Shown: positions 21,835 through 30,587, numbered from the stretch's first letter. The stretch: 64,000 nucleotides of DNA from DATARR01 sp044868005 (GCA_044868005.1 JBIOVX010000095.1:1-64000); one strand, 5' to 3'. Notes: a model not told the origin generated them from the letters alone. Numbers and translations: made by a program.

Positions 21835-22755
21835 TCAAGCGAGCTCCCAAATCCAGTCACCGGTGCGCCTGAGGGGACTGGTGATACTAAGACGTCGAGT
21901 GTCTCCAGCGGGACTAAAGCTGAAGGTGATTTGGGATTCATCGCTCAGTTCACGCGCCTGGGTCGTCTCCTTATACGTGTTGACTTTTACTCGCGTAGGA
22001 AGGTCAATTACAATGTCTCCGATGTCCTCCAGGAACTCTCCGCCGCTTCGGAGGGGACGAAAATGCATACAACGACCCACCAATGGTTCGGCTACCTCAA
22101 TGCTGTGCTTGTGGCCGGCCAGGACTATGGGGGTAGCCTGCCGCGCGACGAAGTAAAGAGTAGCCTTGAGATCCCAGCTGTTCTTTTTTCCGTCAGCGGG
22201 TGGTCTGTTGTGTGTCTCGTAGTCCCCGATTAGCTGCAAATGCGCGTCTAGTACCTCAACGAGCGGGAGTGAGGTCTGAGGCACGAGCATACGAATGAGA
22301 TCCTCATGGCGGGCAGTCCGAACAGCGGTCATATCGCGCCACGGTACTTCGAGTTCCACGGATCCACCCCCGGGAGCACCAAATGTGGGGTTCTTCCATA
22401 GGTATGGTGCCCGACTCGTGTCGATCAGAAGCGCGACGATAGTATTTTCACGCCAATGAACCGTCAGAGCCGTGACGCTCGGATGCGGGGGAGCTAAGTG
22501 TGAGAGGACGCTGGGCCACCAATTGGCCAGTTCTTCAGAACTGAGGTCCGCAGGAGTAGCGTCCTCGCTGACACCTATTAACCACAGAATAGGCTCTCCC
22601 AACGCTGCGTTGGCATGTCCAGCGATTCTGCGTGCTGCCCTAGACACATCCGGCCAATCACGTTTGATCTCTACCCTGGAATCCTCGATCGGTTGAGATC
22701 GCTCAAGACTTGCAAGTACACGAAGTGCCCACTCTTCAATCTGGCTGGCACGCAT
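21835..22755 (-). CDS. AlbA_2/Schlafen-like putative DNA- or nucleotide-binding protein
   Basis: A 306-residue protein. Residues about 25-70 (ESRVEIKRDWP-type segment DSRVEIKRDWPDVSRAARRI, AGHANAALGEPILWLIGVSED) resemble the AlbA_2/Schlafen divergent domain seen in transcriptional regulators and some defence proteins. The rest, with many beta strands, is not recognised. GC is visibly lower than in the flanking core genes, suggesting transfer. It is convergent with pgeF, 27 bp away. Function is unknown; the domain call is by motif only. Confidence 0.7.
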   Translation of the reverse strand: MRASQIEEWALRVLASLERSQPIEDSRVEIKRDWPDVSRAARRIAGHANAALGEPILWLIGVSEDATPADLSSEELANWWPSVLSHLAPPHPSVTALTVHWRENTIVALLIDTSRAPYLWKNPTFGAPGGGSVELEVPWRDMTAVRTARHEDLIRMLVPQTSLPLVEVLDAHLQLIGDYETHNRPPADGKKNSWDLKATLYFVARQATPIVLAGHKHSIEVAEPLVGRCMHFRPLRSGGEFLEDIGDIVIDLPTRVKVNTYKETTQARELSDESQITFSFSPAGDTRRLSITSPLRRTGDWIWELA

Positions 22756-22856
22756 ATTTTGGACCGAGTGACACTACCCCAAGGACAGAAGGTCCCTTAT
22801 GTTATCTTCAGCAGCGGCGAAGCCATCGCTGCAACTTAGCTCTATGCCATGTCTAA

Positions 22857-23069
22857 TCATGCCGAGACTGGAGTCAGGCGATAAACGCACCCCACCTTGC
22901 TCGCTTTACTGACGTCCCCACGACGAAGCGCTTCACGGACAGTATCGAGCTTCTCGGCATCCTCGAGCGACAGATACGGCGACCACTCCTCTTCTGTCAC
23001 AATGAGCTCGACTTCGACCTCTGCCGCGTATTCGCCTTCATGGACGAATTTTCTGTGACGTCTTCTCAT
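22857..23069 (-). CDS. small acidic protein, putative antitoxin of the DUF4258 pair
   Basis: About 70 residues: a basic start (MRRRHRKFVHEGEYAAEVEV), an acidic beta-strand-like middle (ELIVTEEEWSPYLSLEDAEK) and a helical LDTVREALRRGDVSKASK segment. Proteins of this type commonly accompany DUF4258 toxins-like partners. ATG 23069 overlaps the upstream DUF4258 stop (ATGA), which fits a translationally coupled pair. A longer in-frame start at 23102 lies inside the partner and is less likely. Antitoxin function is inferred from context. Confidence 0.75.
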   Translation of the reverse strand: MRRRHRKFVHEGEYAAEVEVELIVTEEEWSPYLSLEDAEKLDTVREALRRGDVSKASKVGCVYRLTPVSA

Positions 23070-23392
23070 TGGTTTCTCCGGCGTTTGAAATCTTCGGTCC
23101 ATCTCTCCGGCTCAGGTCTGTACGCGGTCAAGAGTACGGCTGGAGATGCCTTGCCGCGCGGGATTCCCCAGACAACATGGATCGGACCGTCGCCTTCGTC
23201 TCTCTGCAGCACCAGGACGCAGGGTCCTTTCGGATATTCTGGATAGTCCTCGAGTACCTCACCCTCGTGAACTCCAGCAAGAACCTCGCGGACCAGAATA
23301 CCATCGGCGGCGAGCTCGTCGTAGCCATGCTCTGAGACTCGGACATCGCGACTAGCGACCAACTCGAGGATTCGCTCGAAGGTTTGGCTCAT
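23066..23392 (-). CDS. DUF4258 protein, putative RelE/MqsR-like toxin
   Basis: A 108-residue protein with the DUF4258 pattern: an N-terminal helix then RVSEHGYDELAADGI, VLEDYPEYPKGPCVLVLQ, IHVVWGIPRGKASPAVLLTAYRP and a terminal WTEDFKRRR. The fold family is related to RelE/MqsR interferases, so it may be an RNase toxin; this has not been shown for the family as a whole. Its ATG overlaps the rlmN stop (ATGA) and its own stop overlaps the next ATG, giving three coupled cistrons. Confidence 0.8.
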   Translation of the reverse strand: MSQTFERILELVASRDVRVSEHGYDELAADGILVREVLAGVHEGEVLEDYPEYPKGPCVLVLQRDEGDGPIHVVWGIPRGKASPAVLLTAYRPEPERWTEDFKRRRNQ

Positions 23393-24480
23393 TTAGAGGC
23401 CCGTCGGCCCCGCGCCTCGCGCCCGAACGCGCGGAGCTGGCCGCAGGCGGCGCTCACGTCGTCGCCGCGGCGCCGGCGCACCGTGGCGATCCAGCCGCGA
23501 CGGCGCAGGCGCTCCTTGAAGGCCTCGATACGCTCGTCGTCCGGCGGCACCATCTGCTGCCCAAGCACCGGATCGGGATTGATCGGAATCAGATTGACCT
23601 TGGCGCGCAGCCCGGAAAGCAGGCGCGACAGCCGGTCGGCATCCTGATCGCGGTCGTTGAGATCGCGGATCAGGATGTATTCGAAGGTGAGCTTGCGCCC
23701 CTTCTCCAGCGGGTAGCGGCGCAGCGCCGCCATCAGCTCGGCGAGAGGGTAGGTGCGGTTGACCGGCATGATGCGGGCGCGGAGATCGTCGTCCGCCGCG
23801 TGCAGGGAGATCGCCAGGTTGGGCCGCCGCTCCCAGCCGGCCATCTCCTCGAGGCCGGGAAGGATTCCCACCGTCGAGACGGTGATGCGGTGCGGCGAGA
23901 TCCATTCGGTCAGGATGTCGAGCGCCGCCTTGACGTTCTCCAGGTTGAGCAGCGGCTCGCCCATCCCCATGAAGACGATATTGAGCCCTTCCATGGCGAG
24001 GCCGCGGTCGGCGCGGATGGCGAGCACCTGGCCGACGATCTCGCCGGCGGTGAGGTTCCGCCCGGCGCCCCAGTAGCCGGTGACGCAGAAGGTGCAGGCG
24101 AGGGCGCAGCCAGCCTGGCTGGAGATGCAGAAGGTACGGCGGCCACGGTCCGGGATGTCCACCGCTTCGATGGTGGCGCCGTCGGCCAGACGCAGCAGGT
24201 ACTTGCAGGTGCCGTCCGCCGAGAGGTGACGGGAAGCGATCTCCGGCAGGCCGACGCGGAAGCGCTCGGCGAGCCGCAGCCGCAGCTCCTGCGGCAGATC
24301 GGTCATCTCCGAGAAGTCGCGCGCCGCGCGCTCGTAGAGCGCCCGATAGATCTGCCGGGCGCGGAAGGGCCGGTCGACGAGCGGGCCGAGCGCCTCCTCC
24401 AGGCGTGCGCGCGGCAGGCCCAGCAGATCGGCGCGCCCGGTCTGCGGCTCGGTGTGGGGTTGAATCTCCGTCGTGATCAT
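23389..24480 (-). CDS. rlmN: 23S rRNA (adenine2503-C2)/tRNA A37 methyltransferase RlmN
   Basis: A 363-residue radical SAM enzyme. The CxxxCxxC cluster motif is C125-x3-C129-x2-C132 in AGCALACTFCVTG, the methyl-carrying cysteine candidates are C118 and C346 (SAACGQLR), and GMGEPLLNLENV plus the SLHAADDDLRARIMPVNRTY segment are typical. ATG 24480 is preceded by GGAG. It leads a coupled three-gene unit with a DUF4258 pair. A short hypothetical gene lies 44 bp upstream on the same strand. Confidence 0.95.
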   Translation of the reverse strand: MITTEIQPHTEPQTGRADLLGLPRARLEEALGPLVDRPFRARQIYRALYERAARDFSEMTDLPQELRLRLAERFRVGLPEIASRHLSADGTCKYLLRLADGATIEAVDIPDRGRRTFCISSQAGCALACTFCVTGYWGAGRNLTAGEIVGQVLAIRADRGLAMEGLNIVFMGMGEPLLNLENVKAALDILTEWISPHRITVSTVGILPGLEEMAGWERRPNLAISLHAADDDLRARIMPVNRTYPLAELMAALRRYPLEKGRKLTFEYILIRDLNDRDQDADRLSRLLSGLRAKVNLIPINPDPVLGQQMVPPDDERIEAFKERLRRRGWIATVRRRRGDDVSAACGQLRAFGREARGRRASK

Positions 24481-24524
24481 GGCGCTCCGGGTATGGAGCG
24501 GCGAGGCCCGATGGGGGAAGAGCT

Positions 24525-24929
24525 TCAGGTGACCCGGCGCCGGCGCAGGCGCCGCGTGGGATCGATGCCGATCGAGCGCAGGAACGACAGGTCGCGGATG
24601 TCGATCTGGAAGGTCGGCTCACCGGACGTCAGCCGCGGCGCCGTGGTGAAGGTGAGGGGTTCCAGCTCGCTCAGGTCGCGCTTGCAGTCCACCAGAAGAT
24701 AGAGGGAGTAACCCTCTTCGCGGATCTTGCGCAGCGTACGGTTGACGTCCGTCGATTCCGAGATCGCCTCGGAAAGGGCGCGCCGCAGCTCGCGTAGCAT
24801 CTGATGGAGCTTGTCGTCCAGTGCCAAATCCTCCGGGCTCCGTCTGTGGGCCGACGCCGGATTATCCCTTGCGTTCCACAGGGTGTCAAACCGCTCCGCC
24901 GCCTCCAACAGACGGCGCCGGACGCTCAT
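24525..24929 (-). CDS. hypothetical protein (134 aa)
   Basis: An unrecognised cytoplasmic protein. Residues 1-75 are helical and charged (MSVRRRLLEAAERFDTLWNA, LDDKLHQMLRELRRALSEAI). Residues 78-115 look like beta strands (EGYSLYLLVDCKRD, TFQIDIRDLSFLRSIGIDP), and the C-terminus is a basic RRLRRRR tail. Codon use matches the core genes and it lies between rlmN and the divergent kinase-like gene, so it is likely real. No function can be assigned. Confidence 0.65.
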   Translation of the reverse strand: MSVRRRLLEAAERFDTLWNARDNPASAHRRSPEDLALDDKLHQMLRELRRALSEAISESTDVNRTLRKIREEGYSLYLLVDCKRDLSELEPLTFTTAPRLTSGEPTFQIDIRDLSFLRSIGIDPTRRLRRRRVT

Positions 24930-25018
24930 TCCAAGGCGTCTTCTCAGCAGTCTAGCATGGTAGTCTACGCGCTTCCTGTCTGGCTTTCAGCAGGTTTTCC
25001 ACAGGAGAGCGACGCGGC

Positions 25019-26029
25019 ATGAGCGAGCCCACCACGGCCGCGGTAGAGACCGCCGAGCTGGCGGCGTGGCTCACCGCGGTGGGACGCGAAGCGCGCGTGA
25101 TCCAGCCCCTGCCGGGCGACGTCTCGCCGCGCCGCTACTTCCGCATGCTGCTCGCCGATGGCAGCGGCGCCATCCTCGCCACCTATCCGCCCCAGGTGCG
25201 GGAGATCTGCCCGCGGTTCCTGCGCACCACCACGATCCTGCACGATGCCGGCGTGCGAGTGCCGCGCGTGCTCGCCGAGGATTGCGCGGCGGGCTGGATG
25301 CTGCTCGAGGACTTCGGGCCGCGGACGCTCGGCGATTGGGGGAAGGGCCGCTCGTGGGACGAGATCGGGCCTTACTTCGAGCACGCGCTCGATCTCGCTC
25401 GCCGCATCGCTCGCCTGCGTCCGGACGAGGTCGCGGCGCTCAATCCGACCCTCGGCCACGAGTTGCTGGCGCGGGAGCTGGCGCAGACCTGGGAGGTGTT
25501 TCTCGTGCCGCAGGGTCTGGTGAACGATCCGGCCTTGGCGGCGGACCTGCGCCAGGCGCTCGACGCCCTCTGCGACCGCCTTGCCGCCGAGCCGCCGGTG
25601 CCCTGCCACCGCGACTTCATGGCGCGCAACCTCATGCCGCTCTCCGAGCCGGGAAGGCTCGCGGTGCTGGACCACCAAGACCTGCGCCTGGGGCCGCCGC
25701 TCTACGACGTGGCCTCACTGCTCAACGACACGCTGTTTCCACCGCCCGGCGTGGAAGCATCGCTGCTGGCGCCCATTCTCTCTTCGCCCGCCGACCGCGA
25801 GCGCTACCACCTCGCCGCGGCTCAGCGCACGCTCAAGGCGGTGGGGACCTACGCCTCCTTCGCCCGCCGGGGCGCCGCGCGCCACGTACCGCTCATCGCG
25901 CCGACGCTCGCGCGCTTCGTGAGCCATTTCTCCCGCCTCGCGGAGGGCGGACCGCTCGCGCCGCGCCTCGCCCGCGCCTGGAGCTGCGCCCTCGAATCGG
26001 AAAGCCTCGCCGCCGATCTGCTAGACTGA
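25019..26029 (+). CDS. aminoglycoside-phosphotransferase-family sugar kinase (AmgK-like)
   Basis: A 336-residue phosphotransferase. The catalytic loop CHRDFMARNLM and the metal-binding VLDHQDLRLGPPLYDVASLL are both present; PRRYFRMLL near residue 40 is like the N-terminal GDASxRxYYR motif of AmgK, a cell-wall sugar kinase acting on N-acetylmuramate/N-acetylglucosamine in peptidoglycan recycling. The assignment to sugar rather than antibiotic substrate rests on that resemblance. AGGAGA precedes ATG 25019. tatA follows 37 bp downstream. Confidence 0.82.
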   Translation: MSEPTTAAVETAELAAWLTAVGREARVIQPLPGDVSPRRYFRMLLADGSGAILATYPPQVREICPRFLRTTTILHDAGVRVPRVLAEDCAAGWMLLEDFGPRTLGDWGKGRSWDEIGPYFEHALDLARRIARLRPDEVAALNPTLGHELLARELAQTWEVFLVPQGLVNDPALAADLRQALDALCDRLAAEPPVPCHRDFMARNLMPLSEPGRLAVLDHQDLRLGPPLYDVASLLNDTLFPPPGVEASLLAPILSSPADRERYHLAAAQRTLKAVGTYASFARRGAARHVPLIAPTLARFVSHFSRLAEGGPLAPRLARAWSCALESESLAADLLD

Positions 26030-26066
26030 GCTCCTGTAGGGGCCACGACAGCCCTCGGAGATCCTT

Positions 26067-26255
26067 ATGCCTAATCTCGGTGCTTCAGAGCTCGTCATCA
26101 TCTTCCTCATCATCGTCGTGCTCTTCGGCGCCAGCCGGATTCCGCAGATCGGCCGCGGCCTCGGCGAGGGGATCCGCAACTTCAAGAAGGGATTGAAGGG
26201 CGGCGAGAACGACGTCGAGCAGATCCCCGAGAAGACCGGGACGCGGAACCCCTGA
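26067..26255 (+). CDS. tatA: Sec-independent protein translocase subunit TatA/TatE
   Basis: A 62-residue protein: short N-terminus (MPNLGASEL), one membrane helix (VIIFLIIVVLFGASRIPQIG containing the conserved FG hinge), the amphipathic helix GRGLGEGIRNFKKGLKG, and a charged tail. This is the canonical TatA/E layout for export of folded proteins. GGAG stands 6 nt before ATG 26067. tatB and tatC are not in the window. Confidence 0.95.
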   Translation: MPNLGASELVIIFLIIVVLFGASRIPQIGRGLGEGIRNFKKGLKGGENDVEQIPEKTGTRNP

Positions 26256-26298
26256 GCCGCCGCGCCGCTCTGGCGCGCGCGAATGCCCCGATGGCGCC

Positions 26299-26335
26299 TT
26301 TTAGACTCCCTCTCTCCCGGTGAGGAGATTCGGGG
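26299..26335. repeat. REP-like palindromic element (copy 2) overlapping the 3' end of the lytic transglycosylase gene
   Basis: CTCCCTCTCTCCCGGTGAGG is followed by GGGGAGGGAGG, giving an imperfect hairpin of the same style as the element at positions 1-88. It spans the last dozen codons and stop of the transglycosylase gene, so the end of that protein (LLTGREGV) appears to be encoded by repeat DNA. Confidence 0.5.
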
Positions 26336-27029
26336 AGGGAGGAAGAGCGCGCTGGTTGTACTCCTCGTAGCGGGCCAGCACCTTGCGCACGTACTGCCGC
26401 GTCTCCCGATAGGGAGGGATGCCGCCGTAGCGGGCCACGGCCCCCGGACCCGCATTGTAGGCGGCGAGCGCCAACTGCAGATCGCCGTCGTACTCCTCGA
26501 GCAGGCCGCCGATATAGCGGCTCCCCACGTCGACGTTGGCGTACGGATCGAAGAGATCGCTCGCGCCGTAGGCCTCGCCCACGCAGGGGCGGACCTGCAT
26601 GAGCCCCAAGGCGCCCCGGGGCGAGACGGCGCCGGGCGAGAAGCCGGACTCGACCGCCACGATGGCGGCGACGAAGAGGCCGTCGACGCGGTGGCGCTCG
26701 GCGGCCAGCGAAATGGCGGCGCCGTAGGGGAGGCCGTGCAGGAACCGGCGCTGGGCTTCGAGGTCAGGGCCGGGCTGGAAGAGCGAGATCTGCCGCGGCC
26801 CGGGCGTGCTGGCGGCGACCAGATCCTGCGGCAGGAAGACGTGGAACCGCCGTTCGGCGGCGCTGCTTCCGGAGACCATCCATCGCGCAAGGTCTTGCAG
26901 CTCGGCAGCGTCGTCTCCCGGCGGGAGTTGGTGAGGATCGGGTACGTCGGACGTCGAATTGAACGGGAGTCCCAGGAACAAGACCGTCGCAAGGACAGTC
27001 AGGGGGACCCGGAGTTGTCGTGTCTTCAA
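26301..27029 (-). CDS. periplasmic lytic transglycosylase (Slt-type)
   Basis: A 242-residue exported protein with a signal sequence (LTVLATVLFLGLPFNS). The C-terminal SLT domain is clear: VAAIVAVESGFSPGAVSPRGA with the catalytic Glu, LGLMQVRPCVGEAYG, NVDVGSRYIGGLLEEYDGD and LALAAYNAGPGAV. It would cleave peptidoglycan glycan strands in the periplasm. The N-terminal ~100 residues have no named domain. The C-terminus overlaps a REP-like repeat. Confidence 0.9.
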   Translation of the reverse strand: MKTRQLRVPLTVLATVLFLGLPFNSTSDVPDPHQLPPGDDAAELQDLARWMVSGSSAAERRFHVFLPQDLVAASTPGPRQISLFQPGPDLEAQRRFLHGLPYGAAISLAAERHRVDGLFVAAIVAVESGFSPGAVSPRGALGLMQVRPCVGEAYGASDLFDPYANVDVGSRYIGGLLEEYDGDLQLALAAYNAGPGAVARYGGIPPYRETRQYVRKVLARYEEYNQRALPPSPNLLTGREGV

Positions 27030-27164
27030 GCAGCCTCTCCTGGAAAAAATTACACACCCCGGCCTTGCAGTCGGGGTTGAACCGGATGCTTCTGAGGAAA
27101 CGGAATGCTGCGAAATCGGTGCCAGATTGGAGCCGCCGGGGCGGTTCCGAACGAATCCTTCGGC

Positions 27165-27482
27165 TCAGGTCATCGAAGATTCGGGGGCGGAGCCGTTGGT
27201 GGAGCGGCGATGGCGGCGCGGCTGCCGGCGGCCGGGCAGGTCATAATCTTCCACTCCGATGCCGAGGTCGGAGACCTTGTTGCGCAAGGTATTGCGGTGG
27301 ACGCCGAGAGACCGCGCGGAGCGGCAGAAGTTCCCCCGGTTCGACTTGAGCGAGGCCACGATGAACTGCCGTTCGAACTCCCGTCTCGCCTGTTCCAGCG
27401 TCACGCCCCTGCGTACGAGCTCATCGACGATCAGAAACAGGCGTCCGTTGAGAGTCTGTTCGGCCAAGAGCTGTCCCCTCAC
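27165..27482 (-). CDS. Fis-type helix-turn-helix protein
   Basis: A 105-residue protein whose residues 25-75 match the C-terminal DNA-binding domain of Fis/NtrC regulators (LEQARREFERQFIVASLKSN, GNFCRSARSLGVHRNTLRNKV). No AAA+ or receiver domain is encoded nearby, so it is either a free-standing Fis-like regulator or the remains of a larger NtrC protein. The last ~28 residues are Arg/Pro/Ser-rich. GGACAG/GAG precedes the start only weakly. Confidence 0.82.
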   Translation of the reverse strand: MRGQLLAEQTLNGRLFLIVDELVRRGVTLEQARREFERQFIVASLKSNRGNFCRSARSLGVHRNTLRNKVSDLGIGVEDYDLPGRRQPRRHRRSTNGSAPESSMT

Positions 27483-27552
27483 TCAGAGATCGTAAGCTGA
27501 CAGCTTACCACAGGCGCTTGGGTCTCCCAAGCGCCGCGCTGCAACCTTCTTC

Positions 27553-28734
27553 CTATTTTGGATCGAGCCGGTCGCCGAGATGGACCGGGTACCGCGACTC
27601 GATGATCTTGGCGACCGAGAAGCGTCTGTGCACCGAAAGCACCGCGAGCTCGCCGAGAACGATGGGCGGCAGCCCGGGCCGGTTCTCGCGATAGATGGTG
27701 TACATGTCTCCCGGCGTCGCATCCTGTTCGCCGACGTCGATGTGAACGACGTGATCGGCGCCGAGCGCGAGGATGTCATCCTTGGCATAGATGATCGACG
27801 GCGAGCCTTGCAGCTTCTCCGCCGCGACGGGGAAGTTCACGGGCCGCAAGGCGGTGCTGCGCCCGAGCGGCACCGGCTCCGGCTCGAACGGCGTGAGGAG
27901 CGAGCCCACCAGGATCGCATCGCAGGTATAGATGACCTCGGCGATGGCGGTCGTCTCCTGCACCGAAAGGATGCGCAAGCGGCCGAGATAGCGGTAATAC
28001 CGGCCCACCACCTCGTCGCGCAGCGGATGGACGATCGGCCGGCCGGGTGCGATGGCGGTGTACAGGGTTCCGGGTGAGAGGCCACTGGAGCGGCCGCCGC
28101 TGACGTAGACGATGTCGCCCGTCGCCATGCCGGTCTTGACGGCGCCGGGAGGTCCGTAGCCGAGCGTGCCGGTCTGCCTTCCCATCGCCGGCACGAAGAG
28201 GTGGTTGTGCAGATCGAGGCCGTCGAACTCCGAGCCGATGATCGAGTAGGAGAACTGCTCGTCGAGATCGCCGATGTAGCCCTGGCAGTAGATGTCGGAC
28301 TCGCCGCCCAGCGGCACTGGCTCGCCGATGACTTCGGTGGCGGTGAGGGCGCCTTCGGGCGGCGCTTCGGCCGGAGTTTCACCCGGCGCGCCCGGAGGTC
28401 CCCCCTCGGTCAGCGTCTCGGCCGGCGCCACCTGGATGCCCAACGCCAGCGGATCTCCGGGGTAGATCCAGTGCGCGTCGAGGACGTACTGGTTCTTCTC
28501 CCAGATCTGCGGCCACAGGTAGGGATTGCCGAGATACTTGGCGGCGAGGTCCCACAGCGTATCGCCCTTGATGACGATGTGGACCTGCTCTCCCGGCGGC
28601 GGCGTGGGCGGATTCCAGGCCGTCCAGTGATCGCCCACCAGGTGGAGGTCCTGCGGCGGCCGGTCGGCGGCGGAAACCATCGTCGAACCAACCAAGAGGA
28701 TCGCGAGCACGAAACTGGTACGCCGCACTCTCAT
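27553..28734 (-). CDS. exported LysM-domain protein
   Basis: A 393-residue protein with a signal peptide (RRTSFVLAILLVGSTMVSAA). A single LysM domain follows at about residues 50-105 (IVIKGDTLWDLAAKYLGNPY then LWPQIWEKNQ, YPGDPLAL), predicted to bind peptidoglycan. The ~280-residue C-terminal part has beta-rich segments (GDIVYVSGG, GDMYTIYRENR) and is not recognised. ATG 28734 has AGGAGG 6 nt upstream; the longer in-frame start is discarded. The gene directly upstream is cpoB. Confidence 0.88.
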   Translation of the reverse strand: MRVRRTSFVLAILLVGSTMVSAADRPPQDLHLVGDHWTAWNPPTPPPGEQVHIVIKGDTLWDLAAKYLGNPYLWPQIWEKNQYVLDAHWIYPGDPLALGIQVAPAETLTEGGPPGAPGETPAEAPPEGALTATEVIGEPVPLGGESDIYCQGYIGDLDEQFSYSIIGSEFDGLDLHNHLFVPAMGRQTGTLGYGPPGAVKTGMATGDIVYVSGGRSSGLSPGTLYTAIAPGRPIVHPLRDEVVGRYYRYLGRLRILSVQETTAIAEVIYTCDAILVGSLLTPFEPEPVPLGRSTALRPVNFPVAAEKLQGSPSIIYAKDDILALGADHVVHIDVGEQDATPGDMYTIYRENRPGLPPIVLGELAVLSVHRRFSVAKIIESRYPVHLGDRLDPK

Positions 28735-28857
28735 GAAAGACCTCCTGCGCGCCGGGAGCCGGGGAGGAAAGATAGTCGAGTCTCTATGCTTTAAAATAGA
28801 CCGTTCGCCTTCAACTGTCAAGCTTTATCGGCGAGCAGCTCAGGTGCCGCTTGAGCT

Positions 28858-29829
28858 TTACGGCAGCTTGGCCCGCCGCTCTTCGGCGGCGGCGGCCGTG
28901 GCGGTGCCGGGAAAACGGCGCGCCACCTCGCGGTAGGTCACCCGCGCCCCCTCGACGTCGCCGAGGCCTTCCAGGCACTGGCCCGCCTTCAGCATGGCGT
29001 CCGCCACCTTGTTGCCTTTCGGGTAGCGCTCGACGGTTTCGCGGAAGGCCGCGAGCGCCCCTTTGAGGTCGTTGCGGGAGTAGCGGCACTCGCCGATCCA
29101 GTACTGCGCGTTGTCGGCCAGCTCGCTGGCGGGATTCGCCTGCAGAAAGCGTTGGAAGCTCGCCTCCGCATCCACGTAATGGCCTTGATAGAAGAGCGTG
29201 TAGCCGCGGTCGTAGAGCACCTGGTTGGCGGGCGAGAGCGTCTCGGGCGCCGGCTCCTCCTCGCCCGGGCTCACGGGTTCGGGCGCCGGGACTGTGGGAG
29301 AGGGCCTGGCCGGCGCGGGAGGTGCCGGTGTGGGCGCCGGCGGCGTGCGCCGGGGAGGCGGCTGCGGCTCGTTCTCCGGCAGCTCGATGTCCACCTCCTC
29401 GATCGGCTCGGCGACCGCGGCGGCCGGCTCGCGGCGTGCCGGAGGCGTCGCCACCGGCGGCCGGACGGGCTCGCGGCGGATCTCCGGCGCCGGCGCGGCT
29501 GCCGGCGGCGCGGGCCTGGAAGGCGGCGGCGGAGCGGCCGAGGCCACATTGCCGGTCGCGGCGGGAGTCCGGGTAGGAGCCGGGGTGGAGGACGACTTGG
29601 CCGGAGGGCGCGGCGCCGGTCCGCCGTTGCGCGCCTCCAGCTCGGCGATCTGCTGGCGGAGCTGGGCCAGCTCGACCTGGTTCATCGCCGCCTCGCGCTG
29701 CAGCTCGAGGATGCGCGCCTTGAGCGTCTGGATCTCCTGCTGCTGGGCGTCGCTCGCGCCAAGGCCGGCGCTCGCGCACCCGGCGGCCAGAAGGCCGAGA
29801 GGGACGAGGAGGAAAGCGAATCTTTTCAT
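28858..29829 (-). CDS. cpoB: CpoB/YbgF-like TPR lipoprotein
   Basis: 323 residues. The signal sequence ends in LLAAGC, a lipobox. A coiled coil (about 25-70, QQQEIQTLKARILELQREAA) is followed by a long Pro/Ala/Arg-rich linker (about 70-195) and C-terminal TPR repeats (LYDRGYTLFYQGHYVDAEAS, AQYWIGECRYSRNDLKGALA). This is the CpoB layout, a coordinator of Tol-Pal and peptidoglycan synthesis, with an unusually long linker. The start overlaps the bamD stop (ATGA). Tol-Pal genes themselves are not in the window. Confidence 0.9.
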   Translation of the reverse strand: MKRFAFLLVPLGLLAAGCASAGLGASDAQQQEIQTLKARILELQREAAMNQVELAQLRQQIAELEARNGGPAPRPPAKSSSTPAPTRTPAATGNVASAAPPPPSRPAPPAAAPAPEIRREPVRPPVATPPARREPAAAVAEPIEEVDIELPENEPQPPPRRTPPAPTPAPPAPARPSPTVPAPEPVSPGEEEPAPETLSPANQVLYDRGYTLFYQGHYVDAEASFQRFLQANPASELADNAQYWIGECRYSRNDLKGALAAFRETVERYPKGNKVADAMLKAGQCLEGLGDVEGARVTYREVARRFPGTATAAAAEERRAKLP

Positions 29830-30587
29830 TTTCCGGCTCTCAGCTCCGTCGGGATCTCCTGAATGAACGGGCTCTGCGGATACTCGGCGCGCAGGCGCTC
29901 GAAGGCCTTGCGGGCCTCCTCCGGCTTGTTGCTGTTCTCGTAGGCCATGCCGAGATGGAAGAAGACCTTGTCCCTCTCCTTGTAGCGCGGATAGGTGGCC
30001 AGCAGGTACTCGAACCGTTCCGCCGCCGCCACCGGCGCGCCGTAGCGCTGATAGAACCGGCCGATCAGGAACTCGTGCTCGGCGAGGTTCTCCAGCACGG
30101 CGTTCATCTGCTCCTGCGACTGCGCCGCGTACTCGCTCGTCGGATAGATGCGGATCAGCTCCTCGTAGGCCTCCATGGCCTTGCGGGTGACGTTCTGATC
30201 GCGGTCCGGCTTCTCCATCCGCTTGGCCAGGCTGTTGGCGATCTGGAACTGCACGTACGCCGACTGCTCGCTGGTGGGGAAGCGGTTGAGGAAGTCGCGA
30301 TACTTGGCTTCCGCTTGCACGAAGTTGGCCGAGCCGCCCTGGAGGTAATAGGTATCGGCGGCGAGCAGCAGGGCCTCGCGGCCGATGGCGGAGTTGGGCT
30401 CCACCTCGAAGGCGTGGATGAAGTAGGGCCGGGCGCGTTCGTACTTCTCGCGCACCAGTTGCTCCTTGCCCTGCGCCAGCGACTCCTCGGCCGAGAGGCG
30501 CAGGAGGGGATCGTCGGGCGCTCCGCCGCTACGGCAGCCGGCGAGGGCCAGGCCGGCAACGGCGAGCAACAACAGGATTCGTTTCAT
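29826..30587 (-). CDS. bamD: outer-membrane assembly lipoprotein BamD
   Basis: A 253-residue lipoprotein (LLLAVAGLALAGC). Five TPR-like repeats include YERARPYFIHAFEVEPNSAI, RFPTSEQSAYVQFQIANSLA, DQNVTRKAMEAYEELIRIYP and SEYAAQSQEQMNAVLENLAE. The QNVTRKA-type segment matches the D-Q-x-T-x-x-A signature of BamD. It serves the BAM complex that folds barrel proteins such as those encoded at 13.3-16.2 kb. The ATG overlaps the rpe stop by 4 bp. Confidence 0.93.
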   Translation of the reverse strand: MKRILLLLAVAGLALAGCRSGGAPDDPLLRLSAEESLAQGKEQLVREKYERARPYFIHAFEVEPNSAIGREALLLAADTYYLQGGSANFVQAEAKYRDFLNRFPTSEQSAYVQFQIANSLAKRMEKPDRDQNVTRKAMEAYEELIRIYPTSEYAAQSQEQMNAVLENLAEHEFLIGRFYQRYGAPVAAAERFEYLLATYPRYKERDKVFFHLGMAYENSNKPEEARKAFERLRAEYPQSPFIQEIPTELRAGK

